DNA of 64,000 nucleotides from Shumkonia mesophila (lineage in GTDB: Bacteria > Pseudomonadota > Alphaproteobacteria > Rhodospirillales > Shumkoniaceae), in contig NZ_JAOTID010000002.1 of the NCBI RefSeq assembly GCF_026163695.1, positions 151,511 to 215,510 on the forward strand, in the 5' to 3' direction. The notes beneath the pieces are model-generated. The model saw only the letters and a program-made list of their open reading frames with translations. It was not told the DNA's origin and made no database searches. Positions within the stretch are counted from its first letter, which is position 1, and every line of letters starts with the position of its first letter. Shown here one piece after another: positions 18,624-27,617 of the stretch. Both the position numbers and the translations under genes were made by a program.

Positions 18624-19526
18624 ATGGACCGCGATCTTCTGATTCACCTGCCGGTCATCCTGACGGTCGCCCGGCGGGCCGGCTTCGCCGCCGCCGCGTC
18701 CGAACTGGGCATGAGCCCGTCGGCGGTCAGCCACGCCGTCCGCCTGGTCGAGGAGCGGCTGGGCGTGCCGCTGTTCGCCCGCACCACGCGCAGCGTCGCC
18801 CTGACCGAGGCGGGACGGGCGCTGGTCGAGGCGGCGGCGCCGGCCTTGCGCGACATCGGCGAGCGGGTGGAGCGCATCCGCGCCGCCAAGGGCCGGGTCG
18901 GCGGGCTGCTGCGGCTGAACGTGCCGAACGCGGCCCTTCCCATCCTGACGCCGGTGGTGGGCGCCATGGCCAAGCGCTTTCCCGGCGTCACCGTCGAGAT
19001 CTATGCCGACGACGCCATCGTCGACATTGTGGCGGCCGGCTTCGATGCCGGCGCCCGCCTGGGCGAGATGATCGCCGAGGACATGGTCGCCACCCGTCTG
19101 ACGCCGCCGTTCGCCGCCATCATCGTGGCGTCGCCCGCCTATCTGGCGGCGCGCGGACGCCCCAAAGGCATCGCCGACCTCAAGGACCACAACTGCATCG
19201 CCTACCGGATGATCACCGGCGGCGGCCTTTATCGCTGGGAGCTTGTCGACGGAGAACGGGAGGTCACCGTCGAGGGGGCCGGCAGCACCATCGTCAACCA
19301 TACCCTTTATGCCCGCGACCTCGCCCTGGCCGGGGTCGGGCTTGCCTATCTGTTCGAGCCGCTGGTCAGGGCCGACATCGCCGCCGGCCGCCTGACGCAG
19401 GTGTTGCCGGAAACGGCCCAGGAGGAGCCCGGGCTGTTCCTCTACTACCCGAAGCGGGCGGCCCTGGCTCCGAAGCTCCGGGCCTTCATCGACACCGCCC
19501 GCGAGATTCTGCGCGAACGGGAATAG
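18624..19526 (+). CDS. LysR-family transcriptional regulator
   Basis: 300 residues, normal LTTR length. The N-terminal winged helix is seen in AAAASELGMSPSAVSHAVR (residues ~23-41) followed by EERLGVPLFARTTRSVALTEAG; the C-terminal part is a periplasmic-binding-protein-like effector domain ending with FLYYPKRAALAPKLRAFID. It most resembles the large subgroup that controls neighbouring oxidoreductases. It is divergent from the aldo/keto reductase and likely controls it and itself through the inverted repeat between them. Effector unknown. Confidence 0.93.
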   Translation: MDRDLLIHLPVILTVARRAGFAAAASELGMSPSAVSHAVRLVEERLGVPLFARTTRSVALTEAGRALVEAAAPALRDIGERVERIRAAKGRVGGLLRLNVPNAALPILTPVVGAMAKRFPGVTVEIYADDAIVDIVAAGFDAGARLGEMIAEDMVATRLTPPFAAIIVASPAYLAARGRPKGIADLKDHNCIAYRMITGGGLYRWELVDGEREVTVEGAGSTIVNHTLYARDLALAGVGLAYLFEPLVRADIAAGRLTQVLPETAQEEPGLFLYYPKRAALAPKLRAFIDTAREILRERE

Positions 19527-19644
19527 GCCCGGCCGGCGGGGTGCCGAAGCCGGTTCAGTTTGACAACAAGAGCCGGAGTGCGAGGAGCGGTGACGGACGG
19601 TACCCTGGGTCATCATTCACCATATAAAACCCAGGAGGTCGAAG

Positions 19645-20175
19645 ATGACCCTCATGACCGATATGTCGACTCCGACGACCGCCCTTCGCTTTGCCACCGG
19701 CGACACTTCGCTCGGCCCCGTGCTGGTGGCGACGAGCGGGCGAGGGGTTTGCGCCATCCTGATGGGCGACGATGCCGACGCCCTCGCCCACGATCTGCGG
19801 CGCCGCTTCCCCAAGGCCCGGCTGATCGAAGGCGACGCGCAGGCCGAAGCCCTGGCCGCCCGGGTTGCCGGCGCCATCGAAGCGCCTTCGCGCGGCCTCG
19901 ATCTGCCGCTCGACATCGGTGGAACCGCGTTCCAGCGGCGTGTGTGGGAGGCCCTTCGCGAAATCCCCGCCGGCACGACCGCGAGCTATGCCGAGGTCGC
20001 CCGGTGGATCGGCGCACCCGGGGCGGCGCGCGCCGTGGCCCGGGCCTGCGCCGCCAACCCGGTCGCGGTGGCCGTTCCCTGCCATCGGGTCGTCGGAAGC
20101 GACGGCGCGCTCTCCGGCTATCGCTGGGGTGCCGGGCGCAAGCGGGCCCTGCTGGCGCGGGAGGGCGCGGCGTGA
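19645..20175 (+). CDS. ogt: Methylated-DNA-[protein]-cysteine S-methyltransferase
   Basis: 176 residues. Suicide enzyme that removes alkyl groups from O6-alkylguanine. The acceptor motif is VPCHRVV near residues 147-153, preceded by FQRRVWEALREIPAGTTASY and ARAVARACAANPVA, the standard DNA-binding helix and active-site region. It lacks the N-terminal Ada zinc/AraC regulatory part, so it is an Ogt-type protein and not a full Ada. An AGGAGG site precedes ATG 19645. It overlaps the next gene (GTGA), forming a three-gene alkylation repair operon. Confidence 0.94.
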   Translation: MTLMTDMSTPTTALRFATGDTSLGPVLVATSGRGVCAILMGDDADALAHDLRRRFPKARLIEGDAQAEALAARVAGAIEAPSRGLDLPLDIGGTAFQRRVWEALREIPAGTTASYAEVARWIGAPGAARAVARACAANPVAVAVPCHRVVGSDGALSGYRWGAGRKRALLAREGAA

Positions 20176-20921
20176 GGGGCGAGACGCGCTTCGCGACGGC
20201 GGCGGCGCCGATGGGGCCGCCGGCCGAGCGGGTCTCCCGGGTCGACTGGCCCGCCGTCGCCGCCGAGTTGGCGGGGCAGGGAGCGGCGATGCTGGGGACC
20301 CTGCTGGCGCCCGATGAATGCCGGGAAATCGCCGCCCTCTACGCCGACGACGGCCGGTTCCGCAACCGCATCGTCATGGCGCGCCACGGCTTCGGACAGG
20401 GCGAATACAAGTACTTCGCCTATCCGCTGCCGGGGCCGATCGGCGACCTCAGGACGGCGCTCTACGCGCGCCTGGCGCCGGTCGCCAACCAATGGAACGA
20501 GCGGATGGGGCTGGGCGAGCGCTATCCGGCCGACCACGAGGAATTCCTCGCCCGCTGCCATGAAGCCGGACAGATCCGCCCGACGCCGCTGCTCCTTCGC
20601 TACGAGACGGGCGACTACAACTGCCTGCACCAGGATCTCTATGGCGAGTTGGCCTTTCCGTTGCAGGTCGTCATCCTGCTGTCGGAGCCGGGAAAGGACT
20701 TCACCGGCGGCGAATTCGTGCTGACCGAGCAGCGGCCGCGCATGCAGTCGCGCCCCGAAGTGGTCGCCCTCGGGCAGGGCGAGGCGGCGGTCTTCGCGGT
20801 CCACCACCGTCCGGTGGCGGGCACCCGAGGGGTCTACCGGGTCAACATGCGCCACGGGGTGAGCCGCGTCCGCTCGGGGCGGCGCCATACCCTCGGCGTG
20901 ATCTTCCACGACGCCAAATGA
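20172..20921 (+). CDS. 2-oxoglutarate/Fe(II) oxygenase, Oxygenase-NA type
   Basis: 249 residues from the GTG at 20172, which overlaps the ogt stop; an ATG at 20211 is an alternative start. The C-terminal half has the 2OG-Fe(II) double-stranded beta-helix signature: His-Gln-Asp in NCLHQDLYGE, the distal His in NMRHGVS, and an Arg for 2-oxoglutarate in RRHTLGVIFHD. This matches the Oxygenase-NA family, thought to demethylate damaged DNA oxidatively like AlkB (family description). Its place between ogt and alkA supports a DNA-repair role. Substrate not proven. Confidence 0.85.
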   Translation: MRGETRFATAAAPMGPPAERVSRVDWPAVAAELAGQGAAMLGTLLAPDECREIAALYADDGRFRNRIVMARHGFGQGEYKYFAYPLPGPIGDLRTALYARLAPVANQWNERMGLGERYPADHEEFLARCHEAGQIRPTPLLLRYETGDYNCLHQDLYGELAFPLQVVILLSEPGKDFTGGEFVLTEQRPRMQSRPEVVALGQGEAAVFAVHHRPVAGTRGVYRVNMRHGVSRVRSGRRHTLGVIFHDAK

Positions 20922-21823
20922 CGGCCGGCGGCGTCGTCCTGCGGCTGTCCTATGAGCCCCCTTACGACTGGCCGGCCATGCTGGCGTTTTTCCGCCAGCG
21001 CGCCGTCGAGGGGGTCGAGGCGGTGGAGGGGGCGGTCTATCGTCGCGCCGTCCGCCTGGGCGACGGGGAGGGGACCATCGAGGTGACGGACGATCCGGGG
21101 CGGGACGGCCTCGTCGCGACCGTGCGCCTTTCCGGAGGCGTCGCCGTGGACGCCGCCGTCTTCCGGTTGCGCCGGATGTTCGACCTCGATGCCGACCTCG
21201 CGGCGATCAACGCCCATCTGGCGGACGATCCCATGCTGGCGCCGCTGGTGGCGGCGCGGCCGGCGGTTCGGGTGCCGGGTGGCTGGGACGGCTTCGAGAT
21301 CGCGATGCGCACCGTCATCGGCCAACAGGTCAGCATCGCGGCGGCGCGTCGCCTGAACGGCCGGCTGGTCGAGCGGTGCGGCGGCGACCTGCCGCACGCC
21401 GCCGGCGGCGGGCCCAGCCGCCTGTTTCCGACGCCGCGCCAGGTGATGGCAGCGGATCTGGCGGCCATGGGCATGCCGGGCGCGCGGGTCGCCGCCCTCA
21501 AGGCGGTGGCCGAGGCGGCCTTGAACGATCCGCACCTGTTTTCGCGGGCCGCCACGGTCGAGGAGACGGTGGCCCGGCTTCGCGCCGTCAAGGGGATCGG
21601 CGAATGGACGGCGCACTACATCGCGATGCGGGCCTGCCGCGAGATGGATGCCTTTCCGGCCAGCGACGTCGGCCTGTTGCGGGGGGCCGCCGACGCCGCG
21701 GGGCTGCGGCCGCGCCCGGCCGATCTGCTGGCCCGGGCCGAGGCGTGGCGGCCCTGGCGGGCCTACGCCGCGCAGCAGATCTGGGCGGCGGATGCCGCGA
21801 GGGCTGTCACCCCCATTGGATGA
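20918..21823 (+). CDS. alkA: DNA-3-methyladenine glycosylase II
   Basis: 301 residues. Removes N3-methyladenine and other alkylated bases. There is an N-terminal AlkA_N-like domain (LSYEPPYDWPAMLAFFRQRA), then the HhH-GPD fold with IAMRTVIGQQVSIAAA, the hairpin LRAVKGIGEWTAHYIAMR, and the catalytic Asp in FPASDVGLL. It overlaps the oxygenase gene by 4 bp (ATGA). With ogt and the oxygenase it covers three different alkylation lesions in one transcript. Confidence 0.94.
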   Translation: MTAGGVVLRLSYEPPYDWPAMLAFFRQRAVEGVEAVEGAVYRRAVRLGDGEGTIEVTDDPGRDGLVATVRLSGGVAVDAAVFRLRRMFDLDADLAAINAHLADDPMLAPLVAARPAVRVPGGWDGFEIAMRTVIGQQVSIAAARRLNGRLVERCGGDLPHAAGGGPSRLFPTPRQVMAADLAAMGMPGARVAALKAVAEAALNDPHLFSRAATVEETVARLRAVKGIGEWTAHYIAMRACREMDAFPASDVGLLRGAADAAGLRPRPADLLARAEAWRPWRAYAAQQIWAADAARAVTPIG

Positions 21824-21847
21824 TGGCTCAACGTCCGGCGCGCCTCC

Positions 21848-21930
21848 AACCCCACCCCACCCGGGGAGGGGTTGACTGCGTGGTGGGGTGAGGGTATAAG
21901 GAAGCCATACCCCACCCCAGGGGGGGTGGG
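21848..21930. repeat. G/C-rich palindromic repeats
   Basis: Alternating CCCCACCCC and GGGGTGGG/GGGGAGGGG blocks fill the gap between alkA and copZ and can pair in several ways. It is related in style, not identical, to the repeats at 4.3 and 22.5 kb. Possibly a terminator for the repair operon; it runs up to the copZ ribosome-binding region. Confidence 0.6.
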
Positions 21931-21948
21931 TAGACCCAGGAGAAGACG

Positions 21949-22149
21949 ATGCTGAAACTGAAGGTCGAGGGCATGAACTGCGGCCATTGCGTGAAGTCGG
22001 TGACCGAGGCGCTGTCCGGCGTCACCGGGGTCAAGAAGGTGATCGAGGTCAGCCTGGAGCGGGGCGAGGCCGTGATCGAGGGCACGGCCGATGCCGCGGC
22101 CCTGATCGCCGCCGTCGAGGAAAGCGGCTTCGAGGCGAAGGTGGCCTGA
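21949..22149 (+). CDS. copZ: CopZ-like copper chaperone
   Basis: 66 residues, a single heavy-metal-associated (HMA) domain with the Cu(I)-binding MNCGHC motif at residues 9-14 and the ferredoxin-like periodicity ending GFEAKV. It carries Cu(I) in the cytoplasm to the P-type ATPase. The stop overlaps the next start (TGATG), and copA follows, which fits the copper role over mercury. Confidence 0.92.
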   Translation: MLKLKVEGMNCGHCVKSVTEALSGVTGVKKVIEVSLERGEAVIEGTADAAALIAAVEESGFEAKVA

Positions 22150-22442
22150 TGGACCATGCGACCCACCACTGCCTGCATCTCGACCCCGAGGTGCGCGAGG
22201 ACGCGCGCCGCCGGCTGCTGTCGGTGCGCGGCCACGTCGAGGGCGTGCTGCGCATGCTGGAGGACGAGTCCGTCTATTGCGTCGATGTCCTGAAACAGAT
22301 CAAGGCGATCGACGGCGCGCTCGACAAGATCGGCGACGTGGTCCTGCGCAGCCATCTGCGCAGCCACGTGGTCACCGCCCAGCAGCGCGGCGACGTGCCC
22401 GAGATCGTCGAGGAACTGATGGAAGTCCTCAAGTACCGCTGA
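22149..22442 (+). CDS. CsoR/RcnR-family metal-sensing repressor
   Basis: 97 residues, all-helical DUF156 fold. The aligned metal ligands are Cys44 (VYCVDVL), His69 and His73 (RSHLRSHV). Classical Cu(I)-CsoR has Cys-His-Cys, so the third ligand here is His, as in RcnR-type sensors; the N-terminus is also His/Cys-rich (HATHHCLH). The copper context (copZ before, copA after) argues for Cu sensing all the same. The ATG at 22149 overlaps the copZ stop by one base. Likely represses its own operon when metal-free. No symbol is given because sensor type and ligand pattern disagree. Confidence 0.88.
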   Translation: MDHATHHCLHLDPEVREDARRRLLSVRGHVEGVLRMLEDESVYCVDVLKQIKAIDGALDKIGDVVLRSHLRSHVVTAQQRGDVPEIVEELMEVLKYR

Positions 22443-22462
22443 ACGGGAATCGGGGCGGGGAC

Positions 22463-22564
22463 ACCCCCTCCCCAACCCTCCCCCGCAAAGGGGGGAGGGA
22501 GTCGTCGTGCCGCGCGCCCCGGCGTTCCCTCCCCCCCTTGCGGGGGAGGGACAGGGTGGGGGCG
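22463..22564. repeat. Composite G/C-rich intergenic palindrome, second copy
   Basis: Same architecture as 4336-4433: CCCTCCCCC/GGGGGAGGG hairpins at 22476-22499 and 22527-22550 with CCCC and GGGG flanks. It separates the CsoR-like gene from copA inside the presumed operon and could attenuate copA. Confidence 0.8.
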
Positions 22565-22577
22565 CCAAGGAGTTGCC

Positions 22578-25064
22578 ATGAATCACGTGACTTTCCGCGT
22601 CGAGGGCATGACCTGCGCGTCCTGCGTGGCGCGGGTGGAGAAGGCCCTGGCCCGGGTGCCCGGTGCCGCCGGCGCCGCCGTCAACCTGAGCACCGAGAAG
22701 GCCGGGGTCGACCTCGACCCGGCCAAGGCCGGCGCCGCCGAGGCGGTGGCCGCGGTGCGCAAGATGGGCTACACGCCCGTCGTCGAGACGCTGGAGATGG
22801 GTATCGGCGGCATGACCTGCGCGTCGTGCGTGGCCCGCGTCGAGAAGGCCCTGGCCAAGGTGCCCGGCGTCATCGCGGCCGGGGTCAATCTGGCGACCGA
22901 GAAGGCGACGGTTTCCTTCCTCCCCGACATGACCGGCCCCGAGCGCCTGGACGAGGCCGTGCGCAAGGCCGGCTACGAGCCCCAGCGGGCGGCCGCCGGC
23001 GGCCCCGCCGGCGAGGACCGCGAGCAGGCGGCGCGCAACGCCGAAATCGCGGAACTGCGACGGTCCGTTTTCTTCGCCGCGGCCTTCACGGTGCCGCTGG
23101 TGGCGATCGCCATGGCCCGCCACCTGCCGGCGTTGCACATGGTCTTCATGGAGGTGTTGCCGGAAACCGCCTGGGGGTGGATCGAACTGGCCCTGACGAT
23201 GCCGGTGATGCTCTACGCCGGCCGGCGCTTCTATCGCAGCGGCTGGGCCGAACTGCGCCACCTCAGCCCGGGCATGAACAGCCTGGTGATGATCGGCAGC
23301 AACGCGGCGCTTCTGTATTCGCTGCTGGCCCTGCTGGCGCCCGGCCTCTTTCCCGCCGGCACGGCGACCTATTACTTCGAGGCGGCGGCGGTGATCGTGA
23401 CGCTGATCCTGGTCGGCCGCTACCTGGAGGCGGTGGCCAAGGGCCGCACCTCGGCGGCCATCAAGAAGCTGATGCAGTTGCAGGCCAAGACCGCCCGCGT
23501 GCGCCGCGACGGCGGGGAGATCGAGATCGCCATCGACGCCGTGGTGCCGGGCGACGTCGTGCTGGTGCGCCCCGGCGAGCGCATCCCGGTCGACGGCCGG
23601 GTCATCGAAGGGGCGAGCTTCGTCGACGAGTCGATGATCACCGGCGAGCCGGTGCCGGCCGACAAGCGGGCCGGCGACGAGGTGGTGGGCGGCACCGTCA
23701 ACGGCAACGGCGCCTTCGCCTTCGCCGCCACGCGGGTGGGGGCGGACACCGTGCTCGCCCGCATCATCAAGCTGGTCGAGGACGCGCAAAGCGGCAAGCC
23801 GCCGATCCAGCGCGTCGCCGACCGGATCGCCGCCGTCTTCGTGCCGGTGGTGATGGTCATCGCCGCCGTCACCTTCGGTATCTGGATGGCCTTCGGACCG
23901 GAGCCCACCTTGAGCTTCGCCTTCGTCGCCACGGTGTCGGTGCTGCTCATCGCCTGCCCGTGCGCCATGGGCCTGGCGACGCCGACCGCCATCATGGTGG
24001 GCACCGGCAAGGGGGCCGAGATGGGCGTGCTGATCCGCCAGGGGGCGGCGCTGGAAAGCCTGGCCGGCATCGATACCGTGATCCTCGACAAGACCGGCAC
24101 GCTGACCCTCGGCCGGCCGACCCTGACCGATTTCCGGCTGATCGGCGACGACGACGAGGCCACCGTGCTGGCCCTGATCGCGGCGGCCGAAGCCGGCAGC
24201 GAGCACCCCATCGCCCAGGCCATCGTCAAGGCCGCCAAGGCGCGCGGACTGGTGCCGCCGGCGGTCGAGACCTTCGTCGCCGAACCCGGTTACGGCATCG
24301 AGGCGACGGTGGCGGGCCGGCGCGTGCAGGTCGGCGCCGACCGCTACATGACGAAGCTCGGCCTGGATCTGGGCCAAGCGGGGGAAACGGCGGCCCGGCT
24401 GGCCGCCGAGGCCAAGACGCCGCTTTATGCTGCCATCGACGGCCGCCTGGCCGCGGTGGTGGCGGTGGCCGACCCCGTGAAGCCGGGCGGCGCCGAGGCC
24501 ATCGCCGCCCTGCACGGCCTCGGCCTCACGGTCGCCATGCTGACCGGCGACAACCGGCGGACCGCCGAGGCGGTGGCCACCGCCGTCGGCATCGACCGCG
24601 TCCTCGCCGAGGTCCTGCCCGACCAGAAGGCGGCCGAGGTCAAGCGCCTGCAGGGCGAAGGGCGCAAGGTGGCCTTCGTCGGCGACGGCATCAACGACGC
24701 CCCGGCCCTGGCCCAGGCCGACGCCGGCATCGCCATCGGCACCGGCACCGACATCGCCATCGAGGCCGGCGACGTGATCCTGATGGCGGGCGATCTCGGC
24801 GGCATCGTCAACGCCGTCATGCTGGCCCGCCGCACGCTCTCGACCATCCGCGGCAACTTCGTGTGGGCCTACGCCTATAACGTCGCGCTCATCCCGCTGG
24901 CGGCGGGGGCCTTCTACCCGGTCTTCGGCCTGCTGCTCAACCCCATGCTGGCGGCCGGCGCCATGAGTCTTTCCAGCCTGTTCGTGCTCGGCAACTCGCT
25001 GCGCCTGCGCCGGGTGCGCCCGATGTTGGCGCCCACGGGGGCGGCGACGGTAAGCCGCCATTGA
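22578..25064 (+). CDS. copA: Copper-translocating P1B-type ATPase
   Basis: 828 residues. Exports Cu(I) from cytoplasm to periplasm at the cost of ATP. It has two N-terminal HMA domains (MTCASC at 11-16 and 79-84), eight predicted membrane helices, an actuator with TGEP, the intramembrane CPC in [13 protein letters not shown] (about residue 460), the phosphorylated Asp in [11 protein letters not shown] (about 503), an HP dipeptide in SEHPIAQAI, and [10 protein letters not shown]. The CPC motif and tandem MTCASC are Cu(I)-type. It is the last gene of copZ-regulator-copA, after a G/C repeat of 100 bp. Confidence 0.96.
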   Translation: MNHVTFRVEGMTCASCVARVEKALARVPGAAGAAVNLSTEKAGVDLDPAKAGAAEAVAAVRKMGYTPVVETLEMGIGGMTCASCVARVEKALAKVPGVIAAGVNLATEKATVSFLPDMTGPERLDEAVRKAGYEPQRAAAGGPAGEDREQAARNAEIAELRRSVFFAAAFTVPLVAIAMARHLPALHMVFMEVLPETAWGWIELALTMPVMLYAGRRFYRSGWAELRHLSPGMNSLVMIGSNAALLYSLLALLAPGLFPAGTATYYFEAAAVIVTLILVGRYLEAVAKGRTSAAIKKLMQLQAKTARVRRDGGEIEIAIDAVVPGDVVLVRPGERIPVDGRVIEGASFVDESMITGEPVPADKRAGDEVVGGTVNGNGAFAFAATRVGADTVLARIIKLVEDAQSGKPPIQRVADRIAAVFVPVVMVIAAVTFGIWMAFGPEPTLSFAFVATVSVLLIACPCAMGLATPTAIMVGTGKGAEMGVLIRQGAALESLAGIDTVILDKTGTLTLGRPTLTDFRLIGDDDEATVLALIAAAEAGSEHPIAQAIVKAAKARGLVPPAVETFVAEPGYGIEATVAGRRVQVGADRYMTKLGLDLGQAGETAARLAAEAKTPLYAAIDGRLAAVVAVADPVKPGGAEAIAALHGLGLTVAMLTGDNRRTAEAVATAVGIDRVLAEVLPDQKAAEVKRLQGEGRKVAFVGDGINDAPALAQADAGIAIGTGTDIAIEAGDVILMAGDLGGIVNAVMLARRTLSTIRGNFVWAYAYNVALIPLAAGAFYPVFGLLLNPMLAAGAMSLSSLFVLGNSLRLRRVRPMLAPTGAATVSRH

Positions 25065-25123
25065 CGCCTCCGGCCGCCTGGGTTACGGGGTAGCGGGCGA
25101 GCAGGGGAAGGAACCTTAAGGCG

Positions 25124-26305
25124 GTGAAGCAGCGAGGCGACCATAGAGGCGCCGCCAAGCGACCGGGCAAGCCCCGGCCGGGAAGCGGTCCCAACCTCCG
25201 CCGCCAGGCCATCCTGGTGGCGCTGGCCGTCATCGGCATCGGTGCCGGCTATCTGGCGGCGCGGCTGGTCGGCGAGCGGGAAGAACCCGCCGTGCCGGCG
25301 GCCAGTGTCGAGATCGCCCGCCCGGCCGCGCCGCCGGGGTCCACGCCCTGGTACAAGACGCAGGCGCCGCCGCCGGCCCTGGTCACCGGGCCGGACCTGC
25401 CGATCTATCCCGAACCCAACGGCAGGCTGCAGGCCTCGCCGCGCGCCTACGAGGAGGCGCTGCCGGCCGACATCTACGTGGCGCCGTCCCCCCCGCCGCC
25501 GCTTCCCGCGCCGCCGGCTCCGGCGCAGGCGACACCATCCCCAAGCGAGCCGCCGCCGGCCTCGGCCGGGGCGCCGGCCTGGCAACGGTTCGCCCTGGCG
25601 GCGCCCGACATCGGCGGCCGGCCGATGATCGCCATCGTCATCGACGACATGGGCCTCGATCGCAAACGGTCGGCCCGCGCCGTGGGGCTCGGCGGGCCGC
25701 TGACCCTTTCCTACCTTACCTACGCCGACGACCTTGGCGAGCAGATGGCGGCGGCCCGCAGCCACGGCCACGAGCTTTTGCTGCACGTCAGCATGGAGCC
25801 GACCAGCCGCACCGTCGATCCCGGCCCCAATGCGCTCCTGACCGACCTGCCGCCGGACGAGATCCGCCGCCGGCTGGCTTGGGGGCTGGAACGGGCCTCG
25901 GGCTATGTCGGCATCAACAACCACATGGGCAGCAAGTTCACCGGCGACGCCGCCGCCATGGCGGTGGTCATGGCCGAGTTGCGGTCCCGCGGCCTGCTGT
26001 TCCTCGACTCGCGCACCACCCCGGATTCGGCGGGCGGGCGGGAGGCCCACCGGGCCGGCGTGCCGCTGCTGGAGCGCAACGTCTTTCTGGACAACGACAA
26101 CGAGGTGGCGGCGGTCAACGCGCGCCTGGCCGAGGCCGAGCGCATCGCCCGCCACCACGGCGCCGCCATCGCCATCGGCCATCCCCGCGACGCCACCCTG
26201 CAGGCGCTGGCGGCATGGGTGCCCGGCTTGATGCAGCGCGGCTTCGTCCTGGTGCCGCTGACCGCCATCCTGCGCGCCAGGCCCCCGCAGGCGAGCGCCG
26301 GTTGA
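25124..26305 (+). CDS. Divergent polysaccharide deacetylase family protein
   Basis: 393 residues from a GTG at 25124. A short basic N-terminus, one membrane anchor (about residues 27-47), a long Pro/Ala-rich linker (to ~165), then the divergent NodB-like domain: IAIVIDDMGLD, HELLLHVSMEP, GINNHMGSKFT, GLLFLDSRTT, and AIAIGHPRDATL. The set of Asp/His motifs matches the 'polysaccharide deacetylase 2' family. Proteins of this type are found near envelope and division genes; the substrate is not known. An inner-membrane anchor with a periplasmic catalytic domain is inferred. A hairpin spans its stop codon. Confidence 0.9.
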   Translation: MKQRGDHRGAAKRPGKPRPGSGPNLRRQAILVALAVIGIGAGYLAARLVGEREEPAVPAASVEIARPAAPPGSTPWYKTQAPPPALVTGPDLPIYPEPNGRLQASPRAYEEALPADIYVAPSPPPPLPAPPAPAQATPSPSEPPPASAGAPAWQRFALAAPDIGGRPMIAIVIDDMGLDRKRSARAVGLGGPLTLSYLTYADDLGEQMAAARSHGHELLLHVSMEPTSRTVDPGPNALLTDLPPDEIRRRLAWGLERASGYVGINNHMGSKFTGDAAAMAVVMAELRSRGLLFLDSRTTPDSAGGREAHRAGVPLLERNVFLDNDNEVAAVNARLAEAERIARHHGAAIAIGHPRDATLQALAAWVPGLMQRGFVLVPLTAILRARPPQASAG

Positions 26306-26315
26306 CCGGCGCTCG
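26292..26315 (+). terminator. Hairpin spanning the deacetylase stop codon
   Basis: A perfect 10-bp stem CGAGCGCCGG (26292-26301) / CCGGCGCTCG (26306-26315), with the four-base loop TTGA containing most of the TGA stop codon. There is no clear T-run after it, so it may be a weak or Rho-assisted terminator or an mRNA-end stabiliser. Confidence 0.55.
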
Positions 26316-26330
26316 TATGGAGCATTGTTT

Positions 26331-26453
26331 ACCCTCTCCGCCGGTGGGGCGGAGAGGGTGCACGCGAAGCGTGCGGGTGAGGTGGGGAGCCGCTGTCGCC
26401 CTGGAGATCCCCCACCTGACCTTGATCCTCTCCGCCCCCGGGGGCGGAGAGGA
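26331..26453. repeat. CTCTCCGCC-type palindromes
   Basis: Two hairpins: ACCCTCTCCGCC/GGCGGAGAGGGT (26331-26342 with 26348-26359) and a loopless palindrome centred at 26439/26440 (26426-26453). Between them are shorter inverted pieces (CCCCACCT against AGGTGGGG). It occupies the gap before galM and is a REP-like element distinct in sequence from the CCCTCCCCC family. Confidence 0.75.
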
Positions 26454-26564
26454 GACGCGAATACGATCTGCCAATGCGAGCGGCCGACCGTGACGGTAAC
26501 GCCGGTTGACCGGCCGGCGGAAAAGGCTAGTCTCTGCATCGAAATGCCCGGAAGGGAGGAGAGG

Positions 26565-27617
26565 ATGGGCCGCATCACGCGAGAGGATTTCGGCGAGCAC
26601 CAGGGACGCGCCGTGTCCCGCTTCACCCTGCGAGGCGACGGCGGCCTGATGGCCCGGATCACCGATTACGGCGGCATCCTGACCGAGATGCACGTGCCGG
26701 ACCGCCGGGGCGAGACAGGCGACGTCGTGCTCGGCTTCGATACCCTGGCCCCCTATCTCGGCCGCCATCCCTTTTTCGGCGCCCTGGTCGGCCGTTACGC
26801 CAACCGCATCGCCCACGCGCGCTTCACGCTGGACGGACGAGCCTACGAGCTGGCCGCCAACCAGGGGCCGGCCTTCGTCCATCATCTGCACGGCGGCACG
26901 GCGGGCTTCGACAAGCGGGTGTGGGACGCCGAGGCGGCCGAGACGGCGGACGGTCCGGCGCTCAGGCTTCGCTACGTCTCGCCCGACGGCGAGGAGGGCT
27001 ATCCCGGAACGCTGACGGCCGAGGCCGTCTACACCCTGGGGGCCGATTTCCTCGACCTCGCCTTCACCGCCACCACCGACCAGCCCACCGTCGTCAACCT
27101 GGTCAACCACACCTACTGGAATCTCGCCGGCCACGGGTCCGGCAGCGTCCTTGGCCACCGGCTGCGTCTGAACGCCGACGCCTACACGCCGGCCGACGCC
27201 GCCGACATTCCGACCGGCGAGATCGCCCCGGTCGCCGGCACGCCCTACGACTTCCGCCAGGAAAAGACGATCGGTCGCGACGCCGCCAAGACCGCGAAGC
27301 AGGGCGGCTACGACAACAATTTCGTGCTCAACGGCAAGGCGGGGGAACTGCGCGAGGCGGCGGTGCTGACCGATCCCGGTTCGGGGCGGACGATGGAGGT
27401 CCTGACCACCGCCCCCGGCGTGCAGGTATACAGCGCGTTCAAGCTGGGCGACCTCGCCGGCAAGGGCGGCGCCCATTACGGTCCGTCCGCCGGCCTGTGC
27501 CTGGAAACCCAGCATTTCCCGGATTCGCCCAACAGGCCGCAGTTCCCGTCGACCGTCCTGCGCCCCGGCGAAACCTATTCGCACCGCCTGCTGTGGAGGT
27601 TTTCCCACCGTGACTGA
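26565..27617 (+). CDS. galM: Aldose 1-epimerase (mutarotase)
   Basis: 350 residues. Interconverts alpha and beta anomers of hexoses. Seen: ITDYGGILTEMHVPDR, GRYANRIAHARFTLDG, HLHGGTAGFDKRVW (first conserved His), VNLVNHTYWNL (catalytic His) and CLETQHFPDSPN with the catalytic Glu. The start at 26565 is chosen for its AGGAGAGG site; an in-frame ATG at 26544 is possible. It overlaps the following GNAT gene by 8 bp. Confidence 0.93.
   Translation: MGRITREDFGEHQGRAVSRFTLRGDGGLMARITDYGGILTEMHVPDRRGETGDVVLGFDTLAPYLGRHPFFGALVGRYANRIAHARFTLDGRAYELAANQGPAFVHHLHGGTAGFDKRVWDAEAAETADGPALRLRYVSPDGEEGYPGTLTAEAVYTLGADFLDLAFTATTDQPTVVNLVNHTYWNLAGHGSGSVLGHRLRLNADAYTPADAADIPTGEIAPVAGTPYDFRQEKTIGRDAAKTAKQGGYDNNFVLNGKAGELREAAVLTDPGSGRTMEVLTTAPGVQVYSAFKLGDLAGKGGAHYGPSAGLCLETQHFPDSPNRPQFPSTVLRPGETYSHRLLWRFSHRD

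Noticed and set aside
21828-25061. Very long antisense open frames opposite copA, and similar ones opposite gltX and ppiD
   Set aside because: They mirror the codon structure of well-supported genes in G/C-rich DNA, show low-complexity His/Arg/Gly composition and no domain.
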